Source: an uncultured Bryobacteraceae bacterium (GTDB lineage: Bacteria; Acidobacteriota; Terriglobia; Bryobacterales; Bryobacteraceae). Taken from it: a stretch of DNA of 64,000 nucleotides. The notes beneath the pieces were generated by a model. The model had not been told where the DNA came from, ran no database searches, and saw only the letters and a program-made list of their open reading frames with translations. The DNA is taken from contig CALKXJ010000014.1 of NCBI GenBank assembly GCA_938003835.1, positions 1 through 64,000 of the forward strand. The letters are read 5' to 3'. Position 1 is the stretch's first letter. Each line of letters begins with the position of its first letter. Of the stretch, positions 55,980 through 64,000 are shown piece after piece. A program made the position numbers and the translations under genes.

Positions 55980-57047
55980 GTGGTTCGGAAGGGAAGTCCC
56001 GAGATTAGTATAGCGCCCGCCCGCAGGGAGGCTCTGCGCCGGCGCCTTCTCGCCTGGTACAGCCAGGCAAGGCGCGAGCTCCCCTGGCGCGCCACCAGGG
56101 ACCCCTACCGGATCTGGGTGGCCGAAATCATGCTCCAGCAGACGCGCGTCGCCGCCGTGCTGCCCTATTACGAACGCTTTCTCGAGCGCTTTCCTGATCC
56201 GGCCTCGCTCGCCGCGGCGCCGCTGGAGGAGGTTCTGGCCGCCTGGGCCGGGCTGGGCTATTATTCCCGCGCGCGGAACCTGCACCAGGCCGCCCGCCGG
56301 ATTGCCTCCGCCGGGGCCTTCCCGAGCGATTACGCCTCGCTACGGGCTCTGCCCGGCGTGGGCGCCTACACGGCCGCCGCCGTCGCGAGTATCGCCTTCG
56401 GGCTGCCCTACGCCGTCGTCGACGGCAACGTGCTGCGCGTGCTGGCCCGCCTTTCGGCCGACTCTGGCGATATCGGAGCCGCCACCACGCGCCGGCGCCT
56501 CCAGGCCGTCGCGCAGCAGCTTCTCGATCGCCGGCGGCCCGGCGAGTTCAATCAGGCCCTGATGGAGCTGGGTGCCACGGTGTGCCTGCCCAGGCGCCCC
56601 GCCTGCGCCGCGTGCCCGCTCGAGCGGCTATGCGAAGCCCGGCGGCGGGGCCATGAAACCGAACTTCCGCGGAAGCGGCGCCCCGGCGCCCCGACGCGCA
56701 TTACCAAGACCCTGCTCCTCATCGAACGCGGCGGCAGGATCCTGCTTCGCAAGCGCCACGCCGGCCGCCTAGCGGGCTTCTGGGAGTTGCCCGAAGCAGG
56801 AGAACTGCCCGGGGCACGGCTTGTGCGCCAGTGCGGCGAATTCCGCCACGCCATCACTAGCCATGACTACCGGCTGAGGGTGGTCGAGGCGGACCCGGCG
56901 CAGGTGCCCGACGGCTTTCGCTGGATCCCAAGAGCGCGCCTCCCCACGCTGCCCCTGGCGACCACGGCGAGGAAAGCCCTCGCACTCTGCGCCCACGCCG
57001 CTCAGGCTCGCACCTCGGAAAAGGTCAGCCGCCAGTCGCCTTGCTGA
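55980..57047 (+). CDS. mutY: A/G-specific adenine DNA glycosylase
   Basis: A 355-residue MutY that removes A opposite 8-oxoG. The catalytic Glu is in [14 protein letters not shown], the helix-hairpin-helix in [18 protein letters not shown], and the catalytic Asp in [11 protein letters not shown]. The iron-sulfur cluster motif C-X6-C-X2-C-X5-C is [23 protein letters not shown]-like C-terminal domain follows ([18 protein letters not shown]). GTG 55980 is the start; the 3' end overlaps the convergent heparinase-like gene by 46 bp. Confidence 0.96.
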   Translation: MVRKGSPEISIAPARREALRRRLLAWYSQARRELPWRATRDPYRIWVAEIMLQQTRVAAVLPYYERFLERFPDPASLAAAPLEEVLAAWAGLGYYSRARNLHQAARRIASAGAFPSDYASLRALPGVGAYTAAAVASIAFGLPYAVVDGNVLRVLARLSADSGDIGAATTRRRLQAVAQQLLDRRRPGEFNQALMELGATVCLPRRPACAACPLERLCEARRRGHETELPRKRRPGAPTRITKTLLLIERGGRILLRKRHAGRLAGFWELPEAGELPGARLVRQCGEFRHAITSHDYRLRVVEADPAQVPDGFRWIPRARLPTLPLATTARKALALCAHAAQARTSEKVSRQSPC

Positions 57048-58942
57048 GCCGGTGCCACGGCGGCGAACAGGATCCGGTAGATCCGCTCACCCCAGATCGC
57101 GCGGAGCCGCGCGTCGTCGACCTTGACCTCTTCGACGCTCGCCTCGAGCATACCCGGCTCATAACGCGCCGCCACCCGCTCGAGCAGCAGAAAGCCGGGA
57201 GCCTCTTTCCGCACCGCGCGCGGCGTAACCAGCGTGAGCCTCAGCTGGCGCGGCGGCCGCGCCATCCGGTAATGCTCCTCGAGGCGCACCTCGTTGGCCC
57301 GACGGTCAAAGACCAGCCTCCGCCGCCAGCTTTCGAGAGCCGCCTCCGGCGGGTAGGCGCCGGCAATGTCGAGGCTGAACTCGACCGCCTCTTCCGCGGC
57401 CCGGTAGCTCACCTCGCGCGCGGCGAACTTCCGTCCGGGCGCCTGCATGATGCCGTCGATGGTGGGCAGATTGTGCCAGGCCGACTGCATCGTCCAGATC
57501 TCGTAGCGTTGCGGGCTGAACGTCTTGGCGGTGTAGGTCTCGACGCCGATGTCGATGATGACCGGTTCGCCAGCGGCGTAGAGAATGAAGTTGCCGACAT
57601 CATTGTGATTGTGGCTCTCGGCGTTGTGCCCGCCCTTGGCCGCCAGATACAGACCTTCGGGCGAGCCCGTCTTGAGCCGGGCCGCCATCAGCTGAACGGC
57701 CGGCAGCCAGACGTCGCCGAGGAGCGGCTGGCCGGCCGGCGCCCCGCGCAGCTCTTCGGCGTTGAACAGCGCCGGAAGTTGCCGCCCGATATCGCCCCGC
57801 GCCGTGTAGCCCTTAAGGCCTGCGCCCGCAAAATGTGCGCCGAGCAACTGCATGCCCCGGTCGCCGATCCGCCTGCCGTAGCGGAAAACCAGGTCGCCGT
57901 CGGGGCGGATCTTCGCCGAGGCGTCGGCAAAGTTGATGAACCAGTCCTCGTAGATGTGGGCGCGCACGATGTAGCGGCCCATCTCGCGCACCAGGGGATC
58001 GGCGTAGAGATCGATGGCGCCGGCACTCGCCGAGCGCACCAGCTCCAGGCAGTCGAACAGCGAAGCGCCCGCACGGCCCCAGTAGCCGGGCCCTTCGTCG
58101 CAGCCGCCGTCTTCGGGATAGTTGTCGAGAAACCGGTCCAGGCTTTGGAGGCTCTTGTGCACCATGCGCCGGCGGCGCTCTTCGTCCGGCTCGAGAAGCA
58201 GGTTCGCCGCCAGCCAGTTCGAGTTGATCCACGGCGTCCAGTTATTGAGCGAACGGCGCGGCCCGCCGGGACCCAGGCCCATCCACCAGAAGTCCTCACG
58301 CTGCTCGCACGGGGTGAGCACGCGCCGGTCCACTTCGAGTAGGATGCGGCGGCGTAGCAGGGGCGAAAGAGCCTCAAGTTCGGCTCCGAGGAGATAGTCG
58401 GTCCAAGCAAGCAGGGCAGCGGTCTCGGCCGCGAACAGATCCACGGTCGGCTCGGCGACGTCGGGCAGCCCGGCGCCGGCCCGTTGCATGTTCAGGTGCG
58501 CGGGCGAGCCCCAGTAGCTCTCCTCCGCCGTCAGCCAAATGCCGTCGGCGATGGCGTCGAGGAACCGGCCCTTGTGCTCGGCGCACTCGGCCAGCACCAG
58601 AGCGCGGAGCTTTCCCCGGCGGCGGGCGCGCGCCGAGTCGGCCCGTGCCCGGTCGCCCGTGCGGACGAAGTCGAGGAACCAGCTTGCCGGCAGCGCCGGC
58701 CACTCCGCGGCGAGCTCGCGCTCCCCTTCGGCGATGAGGGCCTCGCGCACGTCGGCGGGCAAGCCCTCCCACCCCGCCCGGTCCGAGGCGCGCGGGTAAG
58801 GCTGCCATTCGCGGCGCGGCAGAAGGACCGCAGCCAGTCTTTCGAGCGTGTAGGTTCCGCTCAGCCGGTTGCCTGCCGCCACAGCCAGAACGGGTGCCGC
58901 CGCCGAGGTGGCAAGAAAACTTCTGCGGTCGAGCTCGGGCAT
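57002..58942 (-). CDS. Heparinase II/III-family protein, Tat-exported
   Basis: A 646-residue predicted polysaccharide lyase. A Tat signal (LDRRSFLATSAAAPVLAVAA) is followed by an alpha/alpha toroid (about 50-400) and a heparinase II/III beta-sandwich (about 420-640). The characteristic segment GGHNAESHNHNDVGNFILYA supplies the active-site His/Asn residues; YPEDGGCDEGPGYWGRAG is the toroid loop. It differs from the heparinase-like gene at 10351 by lacking the fibronectin-like N-terminus and using Tat instead of Sec. The substrate is not known. Confidence 0.92.
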   Translation of the reverse strand: MPELDRRSFLATSAAAPVLAVAAGNRLSGTYTLERLAAVLLPRREWQPYPRASDRAGWEGLPADVREALIAEGERELAAEWPALPASWFLDFVRTGDRARADSARARRRGKLRALVLAECAEHKGRFLDAIADGIWLTAEESYWGSPAHLNMQRAGAGLPDVAEPTVDLFAAETAALLAWTDYLLGAELEALSPLLRRRILLEVDRRVLTPCEQREDFWWMGLGPGGPRRSLNNWTPWINSNWLAANLLLEPDEERRRRMVHKSLQSLDRFLDNYPEDGGCDEGPGYWGRAGASLFDCLELVRSASAGAIDLYADPLVREMGRYIVRAHIYEDWFINFADASAKIRPDGDLVFRYGRRIGDRGMQLLGAHFAGAGLKGYTARGDIGRQLPALFNAEELRGAPAGQPLLGDVWLPAVQLMAARLKTGSPEGLYLAAKGGHNAESHNHNDVGNFILYAAGEPVIIDIGVETYTAKTFSPQRYEIWTMQSAWHNLPTIDGIMQAPGRKFAAREVSYRAAEEAVEFSLDIAGAYPPEAALESWRRRLVFDRRANEVRLEEHYRMARPPRQLRLTLVTPRAVRKEAPGFLLLERVAARYEPGMLEASVEEVKVDDARLRAIWGERIYRILFAAVAPAQQGDWRLTFSEVRA

Positions 58943-58984
58943 GCCTTCATCTTAGTCTCCCGGAGGCATGCCCGAGCTGCGCTC

Positions 58985-59446
58985 TCAGTCGCGAAGGGCG
59001 CTGAAGACGTAGCTTTTCTCTTTCTGCCCGGCGTGGCAGTTGAAGCAGGCGGTGGCGGCATTGGCGCCGACGGCGCGGTCGGTCTTCGAATCCCCTTTGA
59101 AACCCTCGAAACCCCAGCCGCCCGTCTGGCTGTAGCGCCTGGCGTCCCGGTGCATGACGCCCACCACCTTGCGCGGCCCCTCCACCAGCGCGTTGCCGTC
59201 GCGCACCGCCTCGAGCAGGTCGAAGACGATGACGGCCCCGTCGGCCCAGTTGCCCGTCCGGTAGCCCGCCACCGCCTTCTCGTTGGCGTAGATGTGATGG
59301 ATGCCGCCGAAGGACTCATAAAGCGGGTGGCCTTTTTCGATCACCATGCTCTTGACGTGGCGCCAGGCGCGGTAGCCCTCCGGATAGGGGACCTCGGCGG
59401 CGCCGGCCGCCAGAGCCAACAGGAGCAGCGCCAAAGGAAATCGCAT
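58985..59446 (-). CDS. Cytochrome P460-family haem protein
   Basis: A 153-residue periplasmic c-type cytochrome. ATG 59446 has GGGAGG upstream and starts a signal peptide (1-17). P460 landmarks: YRAWRHVKSMVIEKGHP, GGIHHIYANEKAVAGY, VVGVMHRDARRYSQTGGWGFEGF and the haem motif CFNCH (134-138), then YVFSALRD. Cytochromes P460 oxidise hydroxylamine or bind NO in ammonia oxidisers; in heterotrophs a role in reactive-nitrogen handling is likely but unproven. It is transcribed divergently from a MarR gene with shared operators. Confidence 0.93.
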   Translation of the reverse strand: MRFPLALLLLALAAGAAEVPYPEGYRAWRHVKSMVIEKGHPLYESFGGIHHIYANEKAVAGYRTGNWADGAVIVFDLLEAVRDGNALVEGPRKVVGVMHRDARRYSQTGGWGFEGFKGDSKTDRAVGANAATACFNCHAGQKEKSYVFSALRD

Positions 59447-59464
59447 TGGGAACCTCCCGAATTT

Positions 59465-59483
59465 TAGTATCGACACGATACTA
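59465..59483. promoter_or_regulatory. Operator palindrome on the cytochrome P460 -10 box
   Basis: TAGTATCG-ACA-CGATACTA, an 8-3-8 perfect inverted repeat. It contains the minus-strand -10 (59478-59483) and the predicted start of transcription, so binding should block the cytochrome gene. The half-site CGATACTA recurs as CGATACCA at 59520-59527. Confidence 0.75.
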
Positions 59484-59506
59484 TCGAAATCCAGCCCCCT
59501 TGTCAA
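59478..59506 (-). promoter_or_regulatory. Promoter of the cytochrome P460 gene
   Basis: Minus-strand TTGACA (59506 to 59501), 17-bp spacer, TAGTAT (59483 to 59478). The start near 59471 gives a leader of about 25 nt with GGGAGG before ATG 59446. Its -35 lies on the reverse of the marR -35. Confidence 0.7.
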
Positions 59507-59528
59507 GACCGTTTGCATTCGATACCAT
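59500..59528 (+). promoter_or_regulatory. Promoter of the marR gene
   Basis: TTGTCA (59500-59505), 17-bp spacer, TACCAT (59523-59528). The predicted start coincides with GTG 59535, so the marR message would be leaderless; indeed no ribosome site is present. The second CGATAC site overlaps this -10. Confidence 0.6.
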
Positions 59529-59530
59529 CG
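59520..59530. promoter_or_regulatory. Second operator half-site on the marR -10 box
   Basis: CGATACCATCG is a 4-3-4 inverted repeat and matches CGATACTATCG (59476-59486) at ten of eleven bases, 44 bp away or about four helical turns. Autoregulation of marR is inferred. Confidence 0.55.
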
Positions 59531-59534
59531 TCCT

Positions 59535-60077
59535 GTGACCGCTCCCCTCTGGTTCGACCTGCTCGAGCGCCTCGCCGCCGTCCTCGACGAGGAGTTGCGC
59601 CGCGCCGGCGCCTCCGCCGGCCTCAACGCCTCCCAGGTGGCCGTGCTGCGGTACCTCAGCAAGGCCAACCAGTACAGCAACACCCCCTCGGCGGTGGCCG
59701 CCTATTTCGGTCTGACCAAAGGAACCGTCTCGCAGACTCTGCTCGCGCTCACGCGCGGCGGCTGGCTGCGCCGCTCCCCGGACGCCCGCGACCGCCGCGT
59801 CGTCCGGCTGGCACTCACCCGCCGGGGCGAAGCGCTCATCCGGCGCCTCGCCGGCCGCATCGCTGCCGTCGGCGTGCCCGAGGACCTGGCGCCGCACCTG
59901 GAGCGCCTGCTCCGAAACTGGCAGCAGGCGCGGGGAGGGTTGAGCTTCGGCCTCTGCCGCAGCTGCCGCTACTTCCTCACCCTGGAGGAGGACCGTTTTC
60001 AGTGCGGCCTAACCGGCGAGCGGCTCCTGATGCCTCAGCCGCTCAAGATCTGCCGCGAGCACGCACCGGCCGCCTGA
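59535..60077 (+). CDS. MarR-family regulator with four-Cys C-terminal module
   Basis: A 180-residue regulator. The winged helix spans about 30-105 (SAVAAYFGLTKGTVSQTLL, then DARDRRVVRLALTRRG). After the dimerisation helix, residues 139-175 contain Cys141, 144, 157 and 173 in a C-X2-C-X12-C-X15-C array, which could hold zinc or an iron-sulfur cluster or form redox disulfides. It starts at GTG 59535. It diverges from cytochrome P460 with operators on both promoters, so it most likely controls both genes. Confidence 0.92.
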   Translation: MTAPLWFDLLERLAAVLDEELRRAGASAGLNASQVAVLRYLSKANQYSNTPSAVAAYFGLTKGTVSQTLLALTRGGWLRRSPDARDRRVVRLALTRRGEALIRRLAGRIAAVGVPEDLAPHLERLLRNWQQARGGLSFGLCRSCRYFLTLEEDRFQCGLTGERLLMPQPLKICREHAPAA

Positions 60078-60086
60078 GGCGCGTTC

Positions 60087-60770
60087 TCATGGCCGGCGCC
60101 GCCGGAACCGCTTGCGGAACAGAAAGGCCAGGTTATGGAAACCGTCGCGCCAGGGGTTGAGCTTGACCTCGCCCAGCCGCGACGAGTATTGAATCGAGAT
60201 CTCGGCGAAGCGCACGCGCGGGTTGCGGATCGCCTCGATCTTGATCTCCTCGGAGAAGGCCATGCCGTCGGAGATCAATTCCATGTCCTCGAGAATCGAG
60301 CGCCGGAAGACCCACATGCCCGACTGCGAGTCGCGCACCCAGCGGAAAAACAACAGCGACATGACGAGCGACAGCACCAGGTTGCCCACCTTGTGCTTGA
60401 AGCTCATGGCCTTGGGGTCGCGAACCGGGAAGCGCGAGGCGTTCAGAAAATCGACCTCCAGATGCAGGAACGCTTCGAGCAGGTAGGAGATGGCATCGAC
60501 CGGGTAGCTGTGGTCGCCGTCGAGCGTGACGATGATGTCGCCCCGCGCCTGCCGGAATCCCCGCTTGTAGCTGCGCCCGTAGCCGCGCACCTCTTCGCGG
60601 ATCACCTGGGCGCCGAAGCTCCGGGCCACCTCCGAGGTGCGGTCCGTCGAGGCATTGTCCACCACAATCACCTCGTCGACGAAGTCCGGCATCCGGCGCA
60701 GCACCTGCTCGATTCCCTGCTCCTCGTTGAGGCAGGGAATGATGACCGTGATGCTGTGCCCCTTGTACAA
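60087..60770 (-). CDS. Glycosyltransferase family 2, dolichol-phosphate-mannose-synthase-like
   Basis: A 227-residue GT-A transferase. The nucleotide-sugar site is VIIPCLNEEQGIEQVL and VIVVDNASTDRTSEVA; the metal motif is TLDGDHSYP, and the acceptor region contains FRWVRDSQSGMWVFRR. It lacks C-terminal membrane helices, unlike many polyprenyl-phosphate transferases. TTG 60770 is the only suitable start. A polyprenyl-phosphate acceptor is the family default, unproven here. It converges on the marR gene across 9 bp. Confidence 0.9.
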   Translation of the reverse strand: MYKGHSITVIIPCLNEEQGIEQVLRRMPDFVDEVIVVDNASTDRTSEVARSFGAQVIREEVRGYGRSYKRGFRQARGDIIVTLDGDHSYPVDAISYLLEAFLHLEVDFLNASRFPVRDPKAMSFKHKVGNLVLSLVMSLLFFRWVRDSQSGMWVFRRSILEDMELISDGMAFSEEIKIEAIRNPRVRFAEISIQYSSRLGEVKLNPWRDGFHNLAFLFRKRFRRRRP

Positions 60771-60827
60771 GTTGCTATTCTAGACCGTCTTTCCTGCGGA
60801 CCTGGGCGTCTATAGTGGAGAGTGGAA

Positions 60828-61355
60828 ATGCAAGGAGCAACGGGCAAGCCGATTCTCGCCGTGGCGGCGCTCATTCTGGGCGCTCTCCAGGCTGCCGAAT
60901 CTGGTCAGGTCCGCGCCGTGTATCTGCTCCCCATGGCCAACGGCTTCGACCAGTACCTGGCCCATCAACTCACCGCCCAGGGCGTCCTCCAGGTGGTCAC
61001 CGATCCGGAACGCGCCGATGCGGTGCTCACCGACCAGATCGGGCCGGCCTTTGAGCGGCGCCTCCAGGAGCTGTTTCCGCGCGAAAAGCAGACGCCCTCG
61101 GCCGGCGAGAGCGAGAAGGAAAAAGAGAGCGCCGAGGCCGCCGAAGCCCGCGCGGAATCCGACCGCCAGCGCGCCGCCGTCGGCGTCGTCTCTTCCTTCG
61201 GCCGCGGCCGAGGCAATGTTTTCCTGGTCGGCCTCGCTTCGCGCGAGGTCCTTTGGAGCCTTCACCAGCCGCCGAAAAACTTCACCCCCCGCGAACTCGA
61301 CCGGGCCGCGGCAAAGGTCGCCGCGAAACTGAAGGCGACCCTGAGCGGCAAGTAA
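60828..61355 (+). CDS. Secreted protein with charged insert, unknown function
   Basis: A 175-residue exported protein; ATG 60828 follows GGAGAG, and GTG 60822 would add two residues. Signal peptide (ILAVAALILGALQAAES), then VRAVYLLPMANGFDQYLAHQ and VVTDPERADAVLTDQIG. Residues about 85-118 are a low-complexity Glu/Ala/Lys stretch. The last part (GRGNVFLVGLASREVLWSLH) completes a beta-sheet-like pattern. The fold outline recalls periplasmic CsgG-like domains but no family is assigned. Confidence 0.75.
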   Translation: MQGATGKPILAVAALILGALQAAESGQVRAVYLLPMANGFDQYLAHQLTAQGVLQVVTDPERADAVLTDQIGPAFERRLQELFPREKQTPSAGESEKEKESAEAAEARAESDRQRAAVGVVSSFGRGRGNVFLVGLASREVLWSLHQPPKNFTPRELDRAAAKVAAKLKATLSGK

Positions 61356-61378
61356 AAACTACGCTCTCGCGCCCCGGC

Positions 61379-61975
61379 TCAGCCCGAGCTTTTTCCCGAT
61401 GCCGTTGCTCCGCCGGCCTGCTGCGGAGGCGAGGCGGGACGCGACGGCCCTCCTTGAGGCGCAGGAGCCGCCGGCTGTGGGGCGGCCGCGGGCGGCTGCG
61501 GCGCGGCGGGCTTTGGCACCGGTGCGGGAGCGGGCCGCACGATGTCGATGCTCCCTTTAAAGAACGCGCCATCCTCGATCGAGATCGTCGCGCTCTTCAG
61601 GTTCCCCACCAGGTTGGCATCCTTGCGGATGGTGATCTTCTCGCGCGCCTGGATGTCGCCGCGCACCGAACCCAGCACGTCGACCTCGCGCGCCTTGATA
61701 TCCGCATGGACCTTGCCCGTCTTGCCGATCACGAACCTGTTCTCCGGCAGCTCGATGCTGCCCTCGATCTCGCCGTCCAGCCACAGGTCCTCTTGCGCGA
61801 AGATCTGACCTTTCACCAGCACCGAAGGACCGATGCGGGCCTCGACCTTGGGTGGCGCCGGCGCCACGCGCGGGGGCGGCGCGGGTTCGGAGACCGGTGC
61901 GGGTGCGACGCCCGTGCGTCCGGTCGGCTCGGGAATCTGCTCACTGGGCATATCTTCTTTTCTTCTCTTCCACAT
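61379..61975 (-). CDS. Bactofilin (polymer-forming cytoskeletal protein)
   Basis: A 198-residue cytoskeletal protein. The central beta-helix (about 48-148) shows the bactofilin repeats GPSVLVKGQIFAQEDLWLDG, VDVLGSVRGDIQAREKITI and KSATISIEDGAFFKGSI. Both ends are Pro/Ala-rich and disordered, as usual. Bactofilins polymerise without nucleotide and scaffold envelope or chromosome-organising proteins. AGGAAA precedes the ATG. Confidence 0.95.
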   Translation of the reverse strand: MWKRRKEDMPSEQIPEPTGRTGVAPAPVSEPAPPPRVAPAPPKVEARIGPSVLVKGQIFAQEDLWLDGEIEGSIELPENRFVIGKTGKVHADIKAREVDVLGSVRGDIQAREKITIRKDANLVGNLKSATISIEDGAFFKGSIDIVRPAPAPVPKPAAPQPPAAAPQPAAPAPQGGPSRPASPPQQAGGATASGKSSG

Positions 61976-62138
61976 GACGTTTCCTGAAGTTGCCGTTGCT
62001 CACTCTGACGGAGCAAGCCTCATGCCAACTCGGGCCGCCTCCGAGAGTCCCTCCTTTGGCCGCGAGGCGCCCACCTCTTGATTGTGACAGGTCGCGCCCG
62101 TTCGCCTCAGCGCTCGGCCGGCGCGCCATAATGAGGCG

Positions 62139-64000
62139 ATGTCGGAAGAGCCCTGGAGCCGTCGCACATTTCTCTCGACAACGCTCGCGGCCTCGGCGGC
62201 GCAGCCGCTCGGCGCGCAGGATGTGGGCCTCGGCGCCCGCCGTGCGAGCGGCGCCCGCTTTGAAGCGCCGTACACGCTCGCCGTCGAGACCCCGCACGTA
62301 AAATGGGCCCGGCCGCTGCCTGGCGGTCCCATCCGCCTGCTGGCCACTCCCACGGTCAGCGAGGGCCGAACCCTCATCGAGCTCGCCCAGCGCCTGGAGC
62401 TCGAGCTCACCACCGTCAGCATCGACCCAGCCTGGGACATCAATAAGTGGACGATGGCCTTCGGCCGCGACTACGGCGCGCGAGCCGAACGGGGCGATCT
62501 GCGCCTGATCTATTCCTACCTCGAAGAGGAACTCACCTCGGAAAAACCGTTCGACGCCGTGCTGCTGGCTCTGCCCCACGGCTGGGAGCGGCTCACCGAA
62601 GCCTCGCGGCAGGCGCTCGAGCGCCGCGTCCGCTCAGGTTGCGGGCTCGTTCTGGCGCGGCCCTTCGCCGGGGAGCTCTCGCCGCTCTTCCCCGTCGAGC
62701 GACCGCCCGCTGAGGACGACGAGCTCGAAGAGCCTCGCGAGCCCGGCCGCGTCGAGTCATCGCCCTGGCGACGCGTCGCGCCTCACTACATCACCCGCGC
62801 GATCCCCGTCGAAACCTTCCCGTTCGAACACCTGGCGCATCACCCCTGCCGTGCCCGCACGGGCGCCGAAGTCCTCCTCGCTTCCGAGACCGGACATCCG
62901 GTGATGGCCGTCTGGGAGCGGGACGGCGGGCGCGTGGCCGCCTGCGCCTGGCGGAGCGCCGGGCTTGCCTGGCACATGCCCATGGAGGCAGGGCTCGACT
63001 TCGTCGACGTCTCCTGGGAGTACTTTTACGCCTTGCTGTGCCGCGCGCTCATCTGGGTGGCGCGGCGCGAGCCGGCCTCGCCGCCGGACTTCAACGGGCG
63101 CGACGCCGTTTGGCGCCTGCGCAACCGCTTCAACGCCGTCGAGCGCTCGGGCCGTGGCAAGCCGCCCGAGTTCCGCCTCGCCCCCGGCCGCTACTTTCTC
63201 GAACAACAGGCCGGCGCCGACTGGATGATCTCGCCCATTGAGGTGCCCGGCGAGGGCCGCATCGACGAGCTGAAGGTATCGCCCGCCATAGCCGGCCTCG
63301 GCGAGAGCGTCGAAGTCCGCTGGCAACCCGCCGCTGAGGCCCGCATTGAGCTCCTCGACGGTTTGGGGAGAGTTGTCGGCCGCGCCTCCGGCTCGGGCGT
63401 CGCCGTGGTGAAGATCGAGCGCGCCGCGCTCACCCATTCCGGCTGCGTGCGGGCGACGCTCGGCGCCGCCCGAAAGCAGATCCCCGTTCGCTTCTCCGCC
63501 GCCTCGCGCGACTGGACGGACTACGAAGTGATGCTGCCCTGGTTCGGCCCGCACTCCTACCAGCCCTGGATCCCGGCGCTCGACGAGCAGTTCCGCCGCA
63601 TCGGCATCACCACGCTCTCGCGTCCCGAGCGCAACTTCAAGCTCATGGTGAGCGCCCACCTGGACGGCTTCGGTATTTACTGGTACCGGCGCGAGAAGTA
63701 TCTGGAGCGAAAGAAGGCCTACGCGAAGACGGGTGACAAGAAATACCTGACGCGCGACGTGACGCTCCAGTCGCCGGCCTTCGAGCAGGGCCTCAGGCAG
63801 CGCCTGGATAGGGACGTGCGGCCCCTGGCCCGGCTCAAGCCGATGGCCTACTATCTGGCCGACGAATCCTCGCTCACCTGCTACACCGATCCGTTCGACG
63901 TGGACTGGGCGCCCGGGGCGCTCGAAGGCTTTCGCGCGTGGCTGCGCCGCCGTTACGGCTCGCTCGAGCGGGTGAACGCCGACTGGGGCACGTCCTTCAA
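62139..64000 (+). CDS. GH42-like beta-galactosidase-type glycosidase, Tat-exported, 3' end outside window
   Basis: The frame is open from ATG 62139 to the window edge, 620 codons. A Tat-like signal (SRRTFLSTTLAASAAQPLGA) is at the N-terminus. Residues about 40-460 are beta-rich and unassigned. From about 465 the sequence enters a TIM-barrel-like glycosidase region, and LEGFRAWLRRRYGSLERVNA followed by DWGTSF is a signature of GH42-type beta-galactosidases. The catalytic glutamates may lie partly beyond the edge. It belongs with the other exported glycan enzymes in the window. Confidence 0.85.
   Translation, partial: MSEEPWSRRTFLSTTLAASAAQPLGAQDVGLGARRASGARFEAPYTLAVETPHVKWARPLPGGPIRLLATPTVSEGRTLIELAQRLELELTTVSIDPAWDINKWTMAFGRDYGARAERGDLRLIYSYLEEELTSEKPFDAVLLALPHGWERLTEASRQALERRVRSGCGLVLARPFAGELSPLFPVERPPAEDDELEEPREPGRVESSPWRRVAPHYITRAIPVETFPFEHLAHHPCRARTGAEVLLASETGHPVMAVWERDGGRVAACAWRSAGLAWHMPMEAGLDFVDVSWEYFYALLCRALIWVARREPASPPDFNGRDAVWRLRNRFNAVERSGRGKPPEFRLAPGRYFLEQQAGADWMISPIEVPGEGRIDELKVSPAIAGLGESVEVRWQPAAEARIELLDGLGRVVGRASGSGVAVVKIERAALTHSGCVRATLGAARKQIPVRFSAASRDWTDYEVMLPWFGPHSYQPWIPALDEQFRRIGITTLSRPERNFKLMVSAHLDGFGIYWYRREKYLERKKAYAKTGDKKYLTRDVTLQSPAFEQGLRQRLDRDVRPLARLKPMAYYLADESSLTCYTDPFDVDWAPGALEGFRAWLRRRYGSLERVNADWGTSF

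Overview
The window is a GC-rich chromosomal segment with no rRNA, no recognisable tRNA, no CRISPR array and no intact transposon. Several features point to an acidobacterium of the Bryobacter/Solibacter type: Oar-like TonB-dependent receptors with an N-terminal carboxypeptidase-regulatory domain, paired von Willebrand A proteins of the acidobacterial type, many Tat-exported oxidoreductases and hydrolases, an M81 peptidase, and KDO (outer-membrane lipopolysaccharide) genes. That assignment is inference from gene content; nothing here names the species.

Layout. Positions 1-6.9 kb (minus) hold two TonB receptors flanking a Tat-signal D-2-hydroxyacid dehydrogenase and a CHRD protein. A tightly packed plus-strand run (7.0-12.7 kb) encodes a Gfo/Idh oxidoreductase, a sugar isomerase, a HEAT-repeat protein, a Crp/Fnr regulator and a heparinase-like enzyme. 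Two VWA proteins and a small conserved-looking ORF lie on minus (12.7-14.9 kb). Then come kdsB-pyrG-kdsA and a secreted BsuPI-domain protein, a penicillin-acylase lipoprotein, a cobalamin adenosyltransferase, a fused E2-E1 2-oxoglutarate decarboxylase and infA. At 26.0-28.7 kb a CxxC-plug TonB receptor sits behind a small Cys-rich protein. Next are an M19 dipeptidase, an M81 peptidase and an EAL-HDOD protein, then prfA-prmC with DUF1385 and a Cys-rich protein, dgt, a TPR protein, and a response regulator/STAS/anti-sigma-kinase group. A decayed sugar ABC transporter precedes dnaB. The SRP RNA leads ffs-dnaX-ybaB-recR. A 1159-residue Oar-like receptor with a MacA-type adaptor follows, then an exonuclease-like protein, uvrA, mutY, a second heparinase-like protein, a cytochrome P460/MarR divergent pair, a glycosyltransferase, a bactofilin, and a GH42-like glycosidase running off the right edge.

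How it fits together. Housekeeping blocks (translation release, replication/repair, KDO/CTP synthesis) alternate with accessory loci for polysaccharide use (two heparinase-like enzymes, GH42-like enzyme, Gfo/Idh plus isomerase) and for TonB-driven uptake.

The most interesting signals are regulatory. (1) A 15-bp Fur-family-like inverted repeat, TGCAAATGATTTGCA, is centred on the start codon of the receptor at 6922; a close relative, TGCAAATGTGTTGCA, is centred on the start codon of the small Cys-rich gene at 28694. This suggests one metal-responsive regulon 22 kb apart. (2) The cytochrome P460 and MarR genes diverge from promoters that share one -35 block, with CGATACYA operator sites on both -10 regions; the MarR protein has a four-Cys tail. 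Other oddities are a 16-bp inverted repeat in the 634-bp gene-free space between dnaB and ffs, a truncated antitoxin-like ORF, and a probable CTG start on the EAL-HDOD gene.
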